A stretch of 64,000 bases of DNA from Myxococcales bacterium (GCA_016720595.1 JADKKI010000035.1:42145-106144), one strand, 5' to 3'; numbered from the stretch's first letter, positions 37,822-50,082 are shown. Notes: generated from the sequence alone by a model not told the origin. Program-made: numbers and translations.

Positions 37822-38697
37822 ATGCTTCTCAAGAAGATCGTGATCGCCGAGGACGACGACGCTATCGCGCACATGGTCAACATGGCGCTCGGCGACGCCG
37901 GCTTCCTCTGCTTGCGCGCGCGCGACGGTGACGAGGCCCTGAAGCTCGTCAAGGCGCACGACCCGGACCTCCTGGTCCTCGACGTCATGATGCCCCGGGT
38001 CGATGGCCTGGAGGTCGCCCGCCGGCTGAAGGCGGACGTGATGTGGTCACGGACCCCGATCCTGATGCTGACCGCGCTCGCGGGTATCGATGACCAGGTC
38101 CAGGGTCTCGAGGCCGGCGCCGACGCGTACATGTCCAAGCCGTTCGATCTCCGCGAGATGAGCGCGCGCGTCAAGGCGCTCGTCCGCTCGGCGCGCCGCG
38201 AGCGCAATCGCAACCCGACCACGAACCTCCCCGGCTCGAACGCGATCGACGAGGAGATCGAGGGGGCGCTCAAGAGCGGCAAGCCCACGGCCGTCGTCCA
38301 CATCGACATCCTCAACTTCGATGCCTACGCGGATGCGATCGGCATCGTGATGTCCGAGGACACGGTCAAGAACCTCGGCGCCTGGCTGCTCGAGGCGGCG
38401 CGCGCGGCCTCTGGCGGCGGCGCGTTCGTCGGCCACATCGGCGGCTCGGACTTCATCGCCGTCCTCGCGCCCGAGCACGTCAACCCGTTCCTCGCGAACT
38501 CCGAGGCCGCGTTCGATGCGAAGCGGGCCACGTTGCCGGGGGATGCATCCTCGCTCCACCTGGTCGCGGCGATCACGCACACCGACGGGCTGACCCTCAA
38601 CACCGGCGCCGACGAGCTCGGGCGTCGCCTCGGCAAGGCGATGAAGGTGGCGAAGGCCGGCGGCAAGACCGGCCACGTGGTGTGGACGCCTAGCTGA
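37822..38697 (+). CDS. Response regulator with degenerate GGDEF domain
   Basis: A 291-residue protein. The receiver domain covers residues 4-118: the acidic pair in IVIAEDDDAIAHM, the phospho-acceptor Asp in DLLVLDVMMPRVDGLEV, Thr in ILMLTALAG, and the Lys in AYMSKPFDL. The C-terminal 150 residues have the GGDEF fold pattern (TAVVHIDILNFDAYADAIGI in place of the metal-binding strand), but the signature loop is GHIGGSDFIAVL, so GGSDF replaces GG[DE]EF. Catalysis is not expected; it may bind c-di-GMP or GTP or a partner. The kinase 3 gene starts 2 nt after its stop. Confidence 0.85.
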   Translation: MLLKKIVIAEDDDAIAHMVNMALGDAGFLCLRARDGDEALKLVKAHDPDLLVLDVMMPRVDGLEVARRLKADVMWSRTPILMLTALAGIDDQVQGLEAGADAYMSKPFDLREMSARVKALVRSARRERNRNPTTNLPGSNAIDEEIEGALKSGKPTAVVHIDILNFDAYADAIGIVMSEDTVKNLGAWLLEAARAASGGGAFVGHIGGSDFIAVLAPEHVNPFLANSEAAFDAKRATLPGDASSLHLVAAITHTDGLTLNTGADELGRRLGKAMKVAKAGGKTGHVVWTPS

Positions 38698-38699
38698 GC

Positions 38700-40646
38700 G
38701 TGCCGGGCGATCCCTCCGATCCGAAGCCCACTGCGCCAGCGCACGACACCGATCCTGCGGTCGCCGATACCCATGCCTCCACCGATGGCGTGGAGGCCTC
38801 CGTGTCGATGTCCGCGAGCCGGGGACCACGGGCCGTACGCCCGGGAGACACGCTCGGTCGCTACGAGCTGGGCGAGGAGCTCGGCGAGGGCGGCATGGCC
38901 ACGGTGTTCCGAGCGCGCGACAAGGAGCTCCGCCGTGACGTCGCGCTGAAGGTCCTGTTCCCGCACCTGGCGCGTCGCGACGAGATCGTGCGGCGGTTCC
39001 AGCGCGAGGCGCGCGCGGCGGCCGGTCTCGAGCACGCGAACATCCTTCGCATCTACGACGTGGGTGGCGCCGAAGGCGATGACCCGCCGTACATCGTGAT
39101 GGAGATGATCCGCGGGCGCTCACTGCTCGCCGAGGTGGAGCAGCGCGGGCCGATGTTCGCGGAGGTCGTGGCATGCATCGGGGCACTGCTCGCCGATGCA
39201 CTCGCGGCCGCGCACAAGGCGTCGATCGTCCACCGGGACATGAAGCCCGCGAACGTCATGATCGCGCCCGGCGGGCGGATCCTGCTGACCGATTTCGGCG
39301 TCGCGCGTCTCGAGACCGAGGACTCGCTGGTCACCAAGACGGGCGCGTTGCTGGGCACGCCCGCCTACATGAGCCCCGAGCAGGCGAGCGGCGACATCGC
39401 CACGGCGAAGAGCGATCTGTACTCGCTCGGGGCCACGCTCTATCAGCTCGCCACCGGGACGTTGCCGTACAGCGGGAGCCCGGCGAAGGTGATGGCGCAG
39501 ATCGCGACGGGGGCGATGGTGGCGCCGGTCAAGAAGCGCGCGGCCGTGGGGCCGGATCTGTCCCGCGTGATCGAGCGGATGATGGCGGTGGAGCCCGAGC
39601 AGCGGACCGCCACGGCGGTGATCGCAGCGGCGGAGCTGCGCGCGCTCGCGACCTCGGCGGGGCTCGGCGAGCCGGCCGACGAGCTCGCCGCGTACTTCGC
39701 CGATCCCGAGGTCTACCTGCGCGAGCGCACGCCGCGGATCGTCGCCAGCGTGGTCAGCGCGGCGAAGCAGGCGCTCGCCGAGGCCAAGCTGCCGCGGGCG
39801 ATGGCGCTCGCCGATCGCGCGAGCTCGCTGGCACCGGCAGATCCGGCGGTGACCACGTTGATCGAGAAGGTCGCCGAGGGTGGGCGCTCCACGCGGCGGC
39901 GCAAGCTGTTCGGGATCGTGGCGCTCGGCCTCGCGGTCGCGGGCGGAGGCACGGCGCTCGCGCTTCAGCTCGCAGGCAGCTCCGGCGGGTCCGCGCCGGT
40001 CGACGGCGCGGTGGTCGCGACCATCGCCGATGCCGCGTTGCCGATCGATGTCGCGCCGGTGGTGCCCGTAGTCTTGGATGCACCCGAGCGCGATGCCCGC
40101 GCCGCCGTCGACGGCCTCGATGCTTCGGCGAAGCCGCGCGCGGATGCCGGGAGCTCGCCGAAGCGCGATGCGGCAGTGGCGATGTCGACGGCCGATGCGG
40201 ACGAGGGCCCTCCGGTCGATGCGGCGCCGGTCGTGGTCGCGCCGCCGCTGAAGGGGACGATCGTCGTGGTGGCCAAGCCTTGGTGCAACGTCACGATCGA
40301 TGGTCAGGGGCGCGGCACGCAACGCGCGGGCGCGCGGTTCGCGGTCGAGGTCGATGCGGGCAAGCACACCGTGCTGTGCGAGCAGGGCGGGCTCGGGAAC
40401 AAGTGGGAGAAGCGGGTCGAGGTCGTGGGGGGCGAGACGGTGACGGCCACCGGCGATCTGCTGGGGACCGTCGAGGTCTCGATCGAGACCGACGTGACGA
40501 TCGACGGGGTCGCCTACAAGGCGGGGAGCGTGGCGAAGCTCAAGATCGCCCGGCTCCGGGTGAAGGCCGAAGGGGTCGAGAAGGACCTCACCTTCAACGG
40601 CCCGTGCCACCTGAGGGCCAGCCCGAGTCTCGATTGCTATCCGTGA
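38700..40646 (+). CDS. Hanks-type Ser/Thr protein kinase (kinase 3)
   Basis: A 648-residue protein. The kinase domain is at about 50-310: YELGEELGEGGMATVFRARD, VALKVLF, HRDMKPAN near 178, LTDFGVARL, and GTPAYMSPEQAS, all canonical, so it should be active. One membrane helix lies near 400-420 (FGIVALGLAVAGGGTALAL). The outer tail begins with an Asp/Ala/Val-rich low-complexity linker, and ends with PEGA-like strands (GTIVVVAKPWCNVTIDGQGR, GTVEVSIETDVTIDGVAYK) with paired Cys. The GTG start is 2 nt after the response regulator stop, so the two are one unit and probably one signalling pathway. Confidence 0.92.
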   Translation: MPGDPSDPKPTAPAHDTDPAVADTHASTDGVEASVSMSASRGPRAVRPGDTLGRYELGEELGEGGMATVFRARDKELRRDVALKVLFPHLARRDEIVRRFQREARAAAGLEHANILRIYDVGGAEGDDPPYIVMEMIRGRSLLAEVEQRGPMFAEVVACIGALLADALAAAHKASIVHRDMKPANVMIAPGGRILLTDFGVARLETEDSLVTKTGALLGTPAYMSPEQASGDIATAKSDLYSLGATLYQLATGTLPYSGSPAKVMAQIATGAMVAPVKKRAAVGPDLSRVIERMMAVEPEQRTATAVIAAAELRALATSAGLGEPADELAAYFADPEVYLRERTPRIVASVVSAAKQALAEAKLPRAMALADRASSLAPADPAVTTLIEKVAEGGRSTRRRKLFGIVALGLAVAGGGTALALQLAGSSGGSAPVDGAVVATIADAALPIDVAPVVPVVLDAPERDARAAVDGLDASAKPRADAGSSPKRDAAVAMSTADADEGPPVDAAPVVVAPPLKGTIVVVAKPWCNVTIDGQGRGTQRAGARFAVEVDAGKHTVLCEQGGLGNKWEKRVEVVGGETVTATGDLLGTVEVSIETDVTIDGVAYKAGSVAKLKIARLRVKAEGVEKDLTFNGPCHLRASPSLDCYP

Positions 40647-40704
40647 CTTGGCCGGATCCCCCAGATCCGCGACACGGCTGTCGTGATCCTCGCCGAGGTG
40701 CCCC

Positions 40705-41883
40705 GTGATTCCACCACTTGCGCGTGGCAGGGCGGTTGCAGCACAAAGGGACGTGACCCGGTCCACGATCCTCGCTGCGAGCGCCGTTGGCGCCGCCCTC
40801 GGGACCCCGGGGTGCTTCTACACGGACACGATCAACCAGCGGCCGGCGATCGACATCCTCGCGAGTGGCGACGAGGTCTACCGCGGCGACACCGTGAAGC
40901 TCGATGCGAGCGCGAATGATCCCGAGGGCCACCACGTGCGCTTCACCTGGCGCGCGTATGCGTGCACCGATGGTGCGGGCGGCGCGGATTGCGATGTCGA
41001 GCCGTTCTACTCCGAGGTGCTCGACCACGCCTCGTTCGTGGTCCCGCTGATCCGTGAGCCGGGTGGGCTGCCCGTCCGCAACGTGCGCGTGCTGCTCGAG
41101 GCCAAGGACGAGCTCGGTGCGACCGCGAAGCCGGAGCAGGAGCTCGTGATCGTCACGCTCGATCGCCCGCCCGAGCTCGAGCTCGCGCGCGGCGGCAGCT
41201 TCATCGTGACGCCCTCGCGGGACGTGATCCTGTACGCCACCGTCGGCGACGTCGACGATGGCCCGGTGGTGCTCGGCGCGCCGATCTGGGAGGTGTTCGC
41301 GCCCTCGCAGGTCGCGTACACGCTGACCGATCTCGCGGTGGTGCAGAACCCGAACGATCCGAAGCACCGCACCTACGCGAAGACGTTCACGCCGTCCGCG
41401 ACGGGCGACTGGGAGATCCGGGTGACCTCGACCGATCCGCTCGACAAGGCGACCGCGAAGAGCCTCACGATCTCCGTGGTGGCGCCGCCACCGCCGTGCC
41501 TCGCTCAGTTCCAGCCGATCGTTCCTACCGGCGGTGCCGCGTTGCCGATCAGCGAGCCCACGCTGTTCCGCGTGCCCGTGGTGATCGACGATCGCGACGT
41601 CTATCCGCCACAGCCCGATGACCCCTCGCTCGGCGTCACGCGGTTCCAGTGGTCGTTCCAGGGGCCGGGCGCGCCGACCCACGCACCGGTCAACGGTGCC
41701 ACCGCGAACAGCTTCCAGCTCGATCCGGCGACGTTCACGCCCGGCGACATCGTCGAGGTCCGCGTCGAGATCTTCGATCGCGAGAACACGCCGATCGCGT
41801 GTCCCGATGGAGATCCAACGTGCTCGACGGTCTCGCAGCCGAGCTGTATCCAGCGCCAGACCTGGCGGGTGGAGGTCCGATGA
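40705..41883 (+). CDS. PKD-like envelope lipoprotein
   Basis: A 392-residue protein. An N-terminal signal-like segment (STILAASAVGAALGTPGC) ends in a Cys that could be lipidated, though the lipobox is poor. The rest is a row of Ig/PKD-like beta domains (INQRPAIDILASGDEVYRGD, LDASANDPEGHHVRFTWRAY, GDWEIRVTSTDPLDKATAKS), a common scaffold for surface display. The Cys pairs (ACTDGAGGADC, CPDGDPTC) may form disulfides. GTG 40705 has GAGGT about 6 nt upstream. The stop overlaps the next ATG (ATGA). It is the first gene of a four-gene secreted-protein operon. Confidence 0.75.
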   Translation: MIPPLARGRAVAAQRDVTRSTILAASAVGAALGTPGCFYTDTINQRPAIDILASGDEVYRGDTVKLDASANDPEGHHVRFTWRAYACTDGAGGADCDVEPFYSEVLDHASFVVPLIREPGGLPVRNVRVLLEAKDELGATAKPEQELVIVTLDRPPELELARGGSFIVTPSRDVILYATVGDVDDGPVVLGAPIWEVFAPSQVAYTLTDLAVVQNPNDPKHRTYAKTFTPSATGDWEIRVTSTDPLDKATAKSLTISVVAPPPPCLAQFQPIVPTGGAALPISEPTLFRVPVVIDDRDVYPPQPDDPSLGVTRFQWSFQGPGAPTHAPVNGATANSFQLDPATFTPGDIVEVRVEIFDRENTPIACPDGDPTCSTVSQPSCIQRQTWRVEVR

Positions 41884-43631
41884 AGGCCCACGCGATCGCG
41901 ATCTCGATCCTCCTCGCAGGCCTCGCGAGTCTGGTCGGCTGTGCCGGCAGCCTGGGTGCGGGGGATGACGGCGGTTGCCAGGTCACGCTGAGCTACACGC
42001 CGTCGCCGGTGATCGCGGGTCCCGATGCCGAGGTCCGCGTCAGCAGCACGTACAGCGGCGCCGGCGGCACGCCGAGCTACGCGTGGAGGGTGCTGAAGGG
42101 CGGCCTGCCGGTCGCGTTCCAGGACGCGCAGTCCGACCACTCGGAGATCACGTTCCTCGCGACCGAGCCCGGGACGTTCAACGTCACGCTCGATCTCACG
42201 CCCTCGCTCGGCGAGTTCTGCCCGCAGGGGCAGGCAACGGTCAACGCCCTCCTCGATGCGAACACGCTGGCCGCCCGGCTCCACGTCACCCCACCGGCGA
42301 CGGTGCAGGCACCGCTGATCGATCGCGCGATCCAGATCCACAACGCCACCGACTTCGACATGGGCGCAGTCGTCCTCGAAGCCGGCGTGGTCTCGACCGG
42401 CGTCGTGCGGAACGGCGCGACCGGCATCCCGGCGTACCTCCAGTTCATCCCGCTGGGCATGTCGGGCGCGATCGTGGAGACCTTCGCGAATGCGAGTGGG
42501 GCGTACTCGGTGCGTCTGCTCGATCAGCCGCACGACGTGATCGTGATCCCCGCGGTCGCCGGCGTCGCGCCGCGCAAGCTGCTCAACATGGCGCCCACGC
42601 AGACCGTGCTCGCCGTCAACGGGGGCAGCACGATCTCCGGCACCGTGCATCAGGGCGGCACGGCGATCGCCAATGCGAAGGTCCAGCTGACGATCGATGG
42701 CGTACCCACCACGCTGACCACCACGGCGGCGAACGGCACGTTCAGCGTGCTCGGCGTCCCGGTCTCCGGTGCGAGCGTCAAGGTCGAGGTCACGCCTCCG
42801 GCCGCGTCTGGCCTGCCTCGTCTCGAGGCCACGGGCACGTTGGATGTCGCTGCGACGGTCGACATCGCCTATGGGACGCTGCAGCTCCGCAACCTCGGCG
42901 GTGTGCCCGTGCGGCGTGGCGGCGCGGCGCAGCTCACGAAGAAGGTCGTGATCGTCGGCACCGTCGCCAACGTCGGAACGGTGACGGCGGGTTCGAGTGC
43001 GATCGCCACGGGGTTCGTCCGGATCCCCACCACCACGGACGGCACCGGCGTGTTGCCCTTGCTGTTCGCCCCGGCGGGCCCGCTGTTCGCGGTGACCACC
43101 GTGTTCGCAGGTGATCAGGTGACCCCGGCCGACCTCGCCGTCGGCTCGCTCGATCTGACCGCGGGCGTGCCCGCGCAGATCGATGCGCCCGCGATGACAC
43201 CATTCTCCACCACGGCGAGCGGCCCCACCGATCCGCTCGACGGTGCGACCCTCGACCTGGTCCCGACCCGCGCGCTCGCTCTCGCGGGTGCGTCGTCGCG
43301 CCACTTCATCGCGGATGCGAGCGGTCACGTGACGGGCCTTCTCCCCACCGGTGGGGCGTTCGACGTGCGGTGGTCCGATCCCGCATCGCGACGAGCGCCG
43401 CGCGTGGAGACCGATGTCACCTCGGTGCTCGGCAGCTACCTGCTCCCGCCCGCGGTGTTCGTCAGCGGCGACCTCACCGTCACCGGCTCGTCGAACCCGG
43501 TGGTCGGCGCCTCGGTCCAGATCCTGTGCTCGACCTGTAGCGGGCTCGACCGCAACCGGCCGATCGCCGAGGTCGCCTCCGATCAACACGGGACCTTCAC
43601 CGTCGCGGTTCCCGACCCCGGCGCGTTGTAG
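41880..43631 (+). CDS. Large beta-domain lipoprotein with carboxypeptidase-regulatory-like repeats
   Basis: A 583-residue protein with a clear lipobox (LLAGLASLVGC). The mature part begins with an Ig-like domain (CQVTLSYTPSPVIAGPDAEV), then repeats of the carboxypeptidase-regulatory type (GSTISGTVHQGGTAIANAKV, GDLTVTGSSNPVVGASVQIL). No catalytic motif is seen. It overlaps the upstream stop by 4 nt and ends 9 nt before the next gene. It is probably a structural surface protein working with its neighbours; the role is unknown. Confidence 0.75.
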   Translation: MKAHAIAISILLAGLASLVGCAGSLGAGDDGGCQVTLSYTPSPVIAGPDAEVRVSSTYSGAGGTPSYAWRVLKGGLPVAFQDAQSDHSEITFLATEPGTFNVTLDLTPSLGEFCPQGQATVNALLDANTLAARLHVTPPATVQAPLIDRAIQIHNATDFDMGAVVLEAGVVSTGVVRNGATGIPAYLQFIPLGMSGAIVETFANASGAYSVRLLDQPHDVIVIPAVAGVAPRKLLNMAPTQTVLAVNGGSTISGTVHQGGTAIANAKVQLTIDGVPTTLTTTAANGTFSVLGVPVSGASVKVEVTPPAASGLPRLEATGTLDVAATVDIAYGTLQLRNLGGVPVRRGGAAQLTKKVVIVGTVANVGTVTAGSSAIATGFVRIPTTTDGTGVLPLLFAPAGPLFAVTTVFAGDQVTPADLAVGSLDLTAGVPAQIDAPAMTPFSTTASGPTDPLDGATLDLVPTRALALAGASSRHFIADASGHVTGLLPTGGAFDVRWSDPASRRAPRVETDVTSVLGSYLLPPAVFVSGDLTVTGSSNPVVGASVQILCSTCSGLDRNRPIAEVASDQHGTFTVAVPDPGAL

Positions 43632-43640
43632 GATCGCTGC

Positions 43641-44570
43641 ATGTTCGGGATCCGGCTCACCTCCATCCTGCCTCTCGCGGTCGTCGCCGTCGTGGTCCTT
43701 GGTGGCGGCCTCGCTCGCGCCGAGACCCCGGCGGCAGGAGACGCGGTGGCGCTGTTGCCGCTCGATGCCGATCAGCGTCTCGAGATCTATGGGCAGCCGG
43801 TCGCCAGCGAGCTCGCACGTGCGCTCGCCGCGGGTGGGGTCGACGTGGTGGTGATCGGCCCGAAGATGGCCGTCCCGCAGCGCGCCAAGCTGATCGTCGA
43901 TGGGACGATCAGCGCGAACAAGGCGGATCTCGTGACGCTCACGTTGCGCGTCCGCAACCCCGTCGACGGCACGACGTTGGCCAGCACGCAGGCCACCGCG
44001 CAGGGCCTCCCGAACATCGACAAGGCCGCTGCCGAGCTGTCGGCGAAGATCCTCCCGATCGTGAACGCGAAGCTCGAGGCGATGCACAGGCCGATCGATC
44101 GCACGCCCCCGCCGCCCGTGGATCACCACGACGTCGTGGTGGCGCCGGATCCGCTGCTTCCGCTGCTGTTCACCCTGGCGGGGAACGGCAATGCCACCAC
44201 GCCGCTGCGGATCGCCCTCGAGACCGCGCTGACGCCGTGGGCCGAACGGCACCACCACCTGGCCAAGACGCCGACGATCAAGAATCAGAAGGTCACGCCT
44301 GCATCGGTCAAGAGTGTCGGCGCGGCCCTCGGGATGGCGTTCGAGATCAAGCGCTTCTCGATCACCGGCGGCACCATCCCGATCGCGCGCGCGCGCGTCC
44401 ACGTGAAGGTCACGGATGCGACCACGGTGCTGTTCGATCGCGTGGTGATCACCGACTCGGTGGTCGGCGACAAGGGCCTGAGCCGCGATGCGCTCGCGGC
44501 CCGCACCGCTCGGGAGGTTCTCGACATCCTCCGCCCGCACCTCCACCGGCTGGTCGCGACATGGCAATGA
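43641..44570 (+). CDS. Secreted CsgG/FlgO/TolB-N-like protein
   Basis: A 309-residue protein with a signal peptide (LPLAVVAVVVLGGGLARAE). The first domain reads VALLPLDADQRLEIYGQPVA, then LARALAAGGVDVVVIGPKMA and LIVDGTISANKADLVTLTLR: the pattern (alpha/beta, an opening LP, a helix, VDG, a hydrophobic strand pair) resembles the N-terminal anticodon-like domain of TolB, FlgO and CsgG. A His-rich linker (DHHDVVVAP) leads to a second alpha/beta part. It may help assemble an outer-membrane complex. TAGGAT ends 6 nt before the ATG, so it may also be transcribed alone. The stop overlaps the next gene. Confidence 0.66.
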   Translation: MFGIRLTSILPLAVVAVVVLGGGLARAETPAAGDAVALLPLDADQRLEIYGQPVASELARALAAGGVDVVVIGPKMAVPQRAKLIVDGTISANKADLVTLTLRVRNPVDGTTLASTQATAQGLPNIDKAAAELSAKILPIVNAKLEAMHRPIDRTPPPPVDHHDVVVAPDPLLPLLFTLAGNGNATTPLRIALETALTPWAERHHHLAKTPTIKNQKVTPASVKSVGAALGMAFEIKRFSITGGTIPIARARVHVKVTDATTVLFDRVVITDSVVGDKGLSRDALAARTAREVLDILRPHLHRLVATWQ

Positions 44571-45358
44571 GACCCGCCGTGCCCGTCGCGCTCGTGCTCG
44601 CGATCGTGATCGCCTCCCCGCAGGCGTACGCCCAGGCGCCAGCGCCCGTGGTCCCCGCCGAGGTCCTGCGCACGGGCAACGCCGCGGCCACCGCTGGGGA
44701 CTGGCTCGCGGTCAGCCAGCTCGTCGATCCGCTGCTCCGCGGCCAGCTGCCACCAGCGGATCTCGCAGAGGCGCATCGGCTCGCGGGGCTCGCGGCGTTC
44801 TTCCAGGGGCGTGGTCTCGATGCCGAGAACCACTTCGTCGCCTATCTCCGGATCGATCTCGATGCCCAGCTCGATCCTGCGCTGTATCCGCCCGAGGTCG
44901 TCACCTACTTCAACGACATCAAGGCGAAGTACAACGCCGAGCTGAGGGCACGCAGGCCCAAGCAGAAGCGGTACTGGCCGCTCACGTTCGTGCCCGTCGC
45001 GGCGCAGCTGCAGAACGGAGAGAAGACCAAGGCGATCGTCGTCGGCGTGGTGCTGGGGACGTTCCTCGCCGCGAACCTCACCAGCTTCTTCGTGCTGCGC
45101 TCGTGGTGCACGCGCGTCTCCGACGAGGGTGGCTCGAGCGCGACCTGCGATGACAACGGGACCAACCACTATGCGAGCGCGCCGACGGTGCGAGCGATCA
45201 ACACGGTGGGTGGAGTCGGCGTGATCCTCACGTATGCGTACGCTGTGTACGATGGTGTGAAGAACTACCGTCGTCGCACACGCGAGCAATCGATGCAGCC
45301 TTTCGTATCGTCCACCACCGATGGCAACGCGTTCCTCGGAGTTGCGGGAAACTTCTGA
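44561..45358 (+). CDS. TPR-like protein with C-terminal membrane helices
   Basis: A 265-residue protein. The signal peptide is VALVLAIVIASPQAYAQ. A helical TPR-like half (DLAEAHRLAGLAAFFQGRGL, then DPALYPPEVVTYFNDIKAKY) is followed by the segment PLTFVPVAAQLQNGEKTKAI and two hydrophobic helices (VVGVVLGTFLAANLTSFFVL, GGVGVILTYAYAVYDGV), with Cys pairs between them. The YPPEVVxxF signature is frequent in myxobacterial TPR proteins. ATG 44561 is given; ATG 44567 overlaps the upstream stop as ATGA and is equally possible. It is last in the secreted-protein operon. Confidence 0.74.
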   Translation: MAMRPAVPVALVLAIVIASPQAYAQAPAPVVPAEVLRTGNAAATAGDWLAVSQLVDPLLRGQLPPADLAEAHRLAGLAAFFQGRGLDAENHFVAYLRIDLDAQLDPALYPPEVVTYFNDIKAKYNAELRARRPKQKRYWPLTFVPVAAQLQNGEKTKAIVVGVVLGTFLAANLTSFFVLRSWCTRVSDEGGSSATCDDNGTNHYASAPTVRAINTVGGVGVILTYAYAVYDGVKNYRRRTREQSMQPFVSSTTDGNAFLGVAGNF

Positions 45359-45375
45359 GGAGACCTACATTGGAT

Positions 45376-45400
45376 TGGGGGCGCAAACCCATGGGGGCGC
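45376..45400 (+). repeat. 9-bp direct repeat before kinase 4
   Basis: TGGGGGCGC occurs at 45376-45384 and again at 45392-45400, one and a half helical turns apart, about 70-90 nt upstream of the kinase 4 promoter. It could be an operator; this is only a suggestion. Confidence 0.3.
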
Positions 45401-45468
45401 CACCACGGGACACACGAGCAGCGATCTCACTGTCGCCTGCAAACCGAGGCGTATAGGCCCCTTCTTCG

Positions 45469-45498
45469 TTGAGATCGTCGAGCAGGTCCGGCTACGAT
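45469..45498 (+). promoter_or_regulatory. Promoter of kinase 4 (leaderless type)
   Basis: TTGAGA at 45469-45474 and TACGAT at 45493-45498, spacer 18 nt. The -10 ends 9 nt before GTG 45508. The upstream in-frame TTG at 45469 is part of the -35 and so cannot be the start. Confidence 0.6.
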
Positions 45499-45507
45499 AC
45501 GAGTGGA

Positions 45508-48573
<3,066 letters not shown>

Positions 48574-48598
48574 CGCCTGCGCGCCGCGGTCGTTCGGT

Positions 48599-49219
48599 TC
48601 AGTGCTCGGTAGTAGCGCTGGCGCTGGCGCTGGCCTTGGCTTCGGTCGCCTCGAGATCGCCCAGCTTCGCCTCGAGCTCTGCGATCCGATCCGCGAGGGC
48701 ACGGACGTCCTTGTTGACGCTCGCGAACGGGGAGATGCCCTCGATGGTCGTGCGGATCTTGGTGTCGACCTGCTTCTGCCACTCCTCGAGCCGCTGCTTG
48801 GAGTGATCGACCCACTCACGGAGCGACTGGAGGCTGCGCTTCTTGACCATCGCCTCGTCGTTGCCCTCGGCGCTCTCGGGCGGCACTGGCTCGCCCTCGG
48901 GGGAGGCGTCGTCCTTGCGCTTGCCGGGGAGGATGCTCTGGACCCGGCGCTGCGCCTCGGCGAACCACTGACCACCACTCTGGATGATGTTGCGCATCGC
49001 GCCGAGCGGCAGGAAGCTGCGCTGCTTCTTCTCTTCCTCGAAGATGATCTGGGCCAGGGTGACCGTGGTCAGGTCTTCCTTGGTCTTGTTGTCGACGATC
49101 TTCACGTCGTCGCCCTGCCGGATCATCTCGCTGATCTGGTCGAGCGTGACGTAGCGGCTGTGCTCGGTGTCGTAGAGCTTGCGATTCGCGTATCGCTTGA
49201 TGATCCGAGTCTCAGGCAT
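48599..49219 (-). CDS. phaR: PhaR-type polyhydroxyalkanoate synthesis regulator
   Basis: A 206-residue protein. The N-terminus is the PHB/PHA accumulation regulator DNA-binding domain: RIIKRYANRKLYDTEHSRYV, then LDQISEMIRQGDDVKIVDNK and LTTVTLAQIIFEEE. In the family it represses phasin and PHA genes and senses PHA granules. The C-terminal half is a coiled coil (REWVDHSKQRLEEWQKQV, RALADRIAELEAKLGDLE) with an Ala/Ser tail. No PHA synthase or phasin gene lies in the window. GAAGGTGA about 8 nt before the ATG gives a normal leader. Confidence 0.9.
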   Translation of the reverse strand: MPETRIIKRYANRKLYDTEHSRYVTLDQISEMIRQGDDVKIVDNKTKEDLTTVTLAQIIFEEEKKQRSFLPLGAMRNIIQSGGQWFAEAQRRVQSILPGKRKDDASPEGEPVPPESAEGNDEAMVKKRSLQSLREWVDHSKQRLEEWQKQVDTKIRTTIEGISPFASVNKDVRALADRIAELEAKLGDLEATEAKASASASATTEH

Positions 49220-49311
49220 CGTCGATCACCTTCCGGCCTCGCGGCCTGGGGCTCAATGATTCCAAAAGTATCACGCACCGCGGCATGACCTCAACGTGCC
49301 ACAATGTCCGC

Positions 49312-50073
49312 GTGGGGCCGGACCACATCCTGTTGCGACTCAAGGCCATCCGAGACCCGCGGATGAGGGTCCTGGCGCTGGTCGAGGCCTTCGGGCAGGG
49401 CGATCCCGGCACCTGGGTCGAGGCCCTCGAGGCGATCGTCACCCGCTCCCACCTGGTCGATGACCCCGACGCGTCGATGGCGCTGGAGGCGATCACCCAC
49501 GCGGCGGGTGACGCCGCCCTGCCGTACGAGACCAAGAAGGACATGTACGTGGCGGCTACCGAGCGGGGGATGGCCGCGATCGCCCGCCTGTTCCTGTCGG
49601 TGAGCCCGATGGTGGTCCCCGACGCCCAGCTGAAGAAGCAGCTCGCCCCCGAGCGCCCTCTCAGGCCCGCCGGGCGGCCGTTGACCCTGGGCGAGCGTAA
49701 GGCCCTGGCTCGGACCCACCGGCGTGACCAGCTGCTGCTGCTGATCCGGGATCCTCACCCCGATGTCGTGGGGATCCTGCTCGAGAACCCCCACGTCACC
49801 GAGACCGAGATCCTGCGAATTGCATCCACGCGCCCAGCGGTCCCGGCCGCCCTGGCCAAGATCGCCGCTCACCCGCGGTGGTCGGTCAGGCACACCGTGA
49901 AGCGTGCCCTGGTCATGAACCCGGCCACACCACTCGCCGATGCGATCCGGATCGTCACGACCTTGCGGGTCGCGGAGCTCGCGGAGCTCGCGGCAGATCC
50001 GATGCTCCCCGAGACCCTTCGCCGTCACTGCGCGGACCTGCACGCTGCATCGCAGCGGCGGCCGCAGGCCTAG
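49312..50073 (+). CDS. Helical HEAT-like hypothetical protein
   Basis: About 253 residues, soluble, almost all helical. Stretches such as DRDxxVRxxLxxNPxxxxxxL are seen: LLIRDPHPDVVGILLENPHV and HPRWSVRHTVKRALVMNPAT, which resemble the short HEAT/DUF2336-type repeats found in many myxobacterial proteins. No catalytic motif is visible. GTG 49312 is chosen because CACAAT ends 6 nt before it; ATG 49285 is the alternative and adds nine residues of no clear pattern. It runs tail to tail with tatA. The function is unknown. Confidence 0.7.
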   Translation: MGPDHILLRLKAIRDPRMRVLALVEAFGQGDPGTWVEALEAIVTRSHLVDDPDASMALEAITHAAGDAALPYETKKDMYVAATERGMAAIARLFLSVSPMVVPDAQLKKQLAPERPLRPAGRPLTLGERKALARTHRRDQLLLLIRDPHPDVVGILLENPHVTETEILRIASTRPAVPAALAKIAAHPRWSVRHTVKRALVMNPATPLADAIRIVTTLRVAELAELAADPMLPETLRRHCADLHAASQRRPQA

Positions 50074-50082
50074 CGCGGCGGT

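Noticed and set aside
45469-45507. TTG start for kinase 4
   Set aside because: The TTG is inside the predicted -35; the GTG at 45508 fits the promoter and the usual kinase N-terminus.
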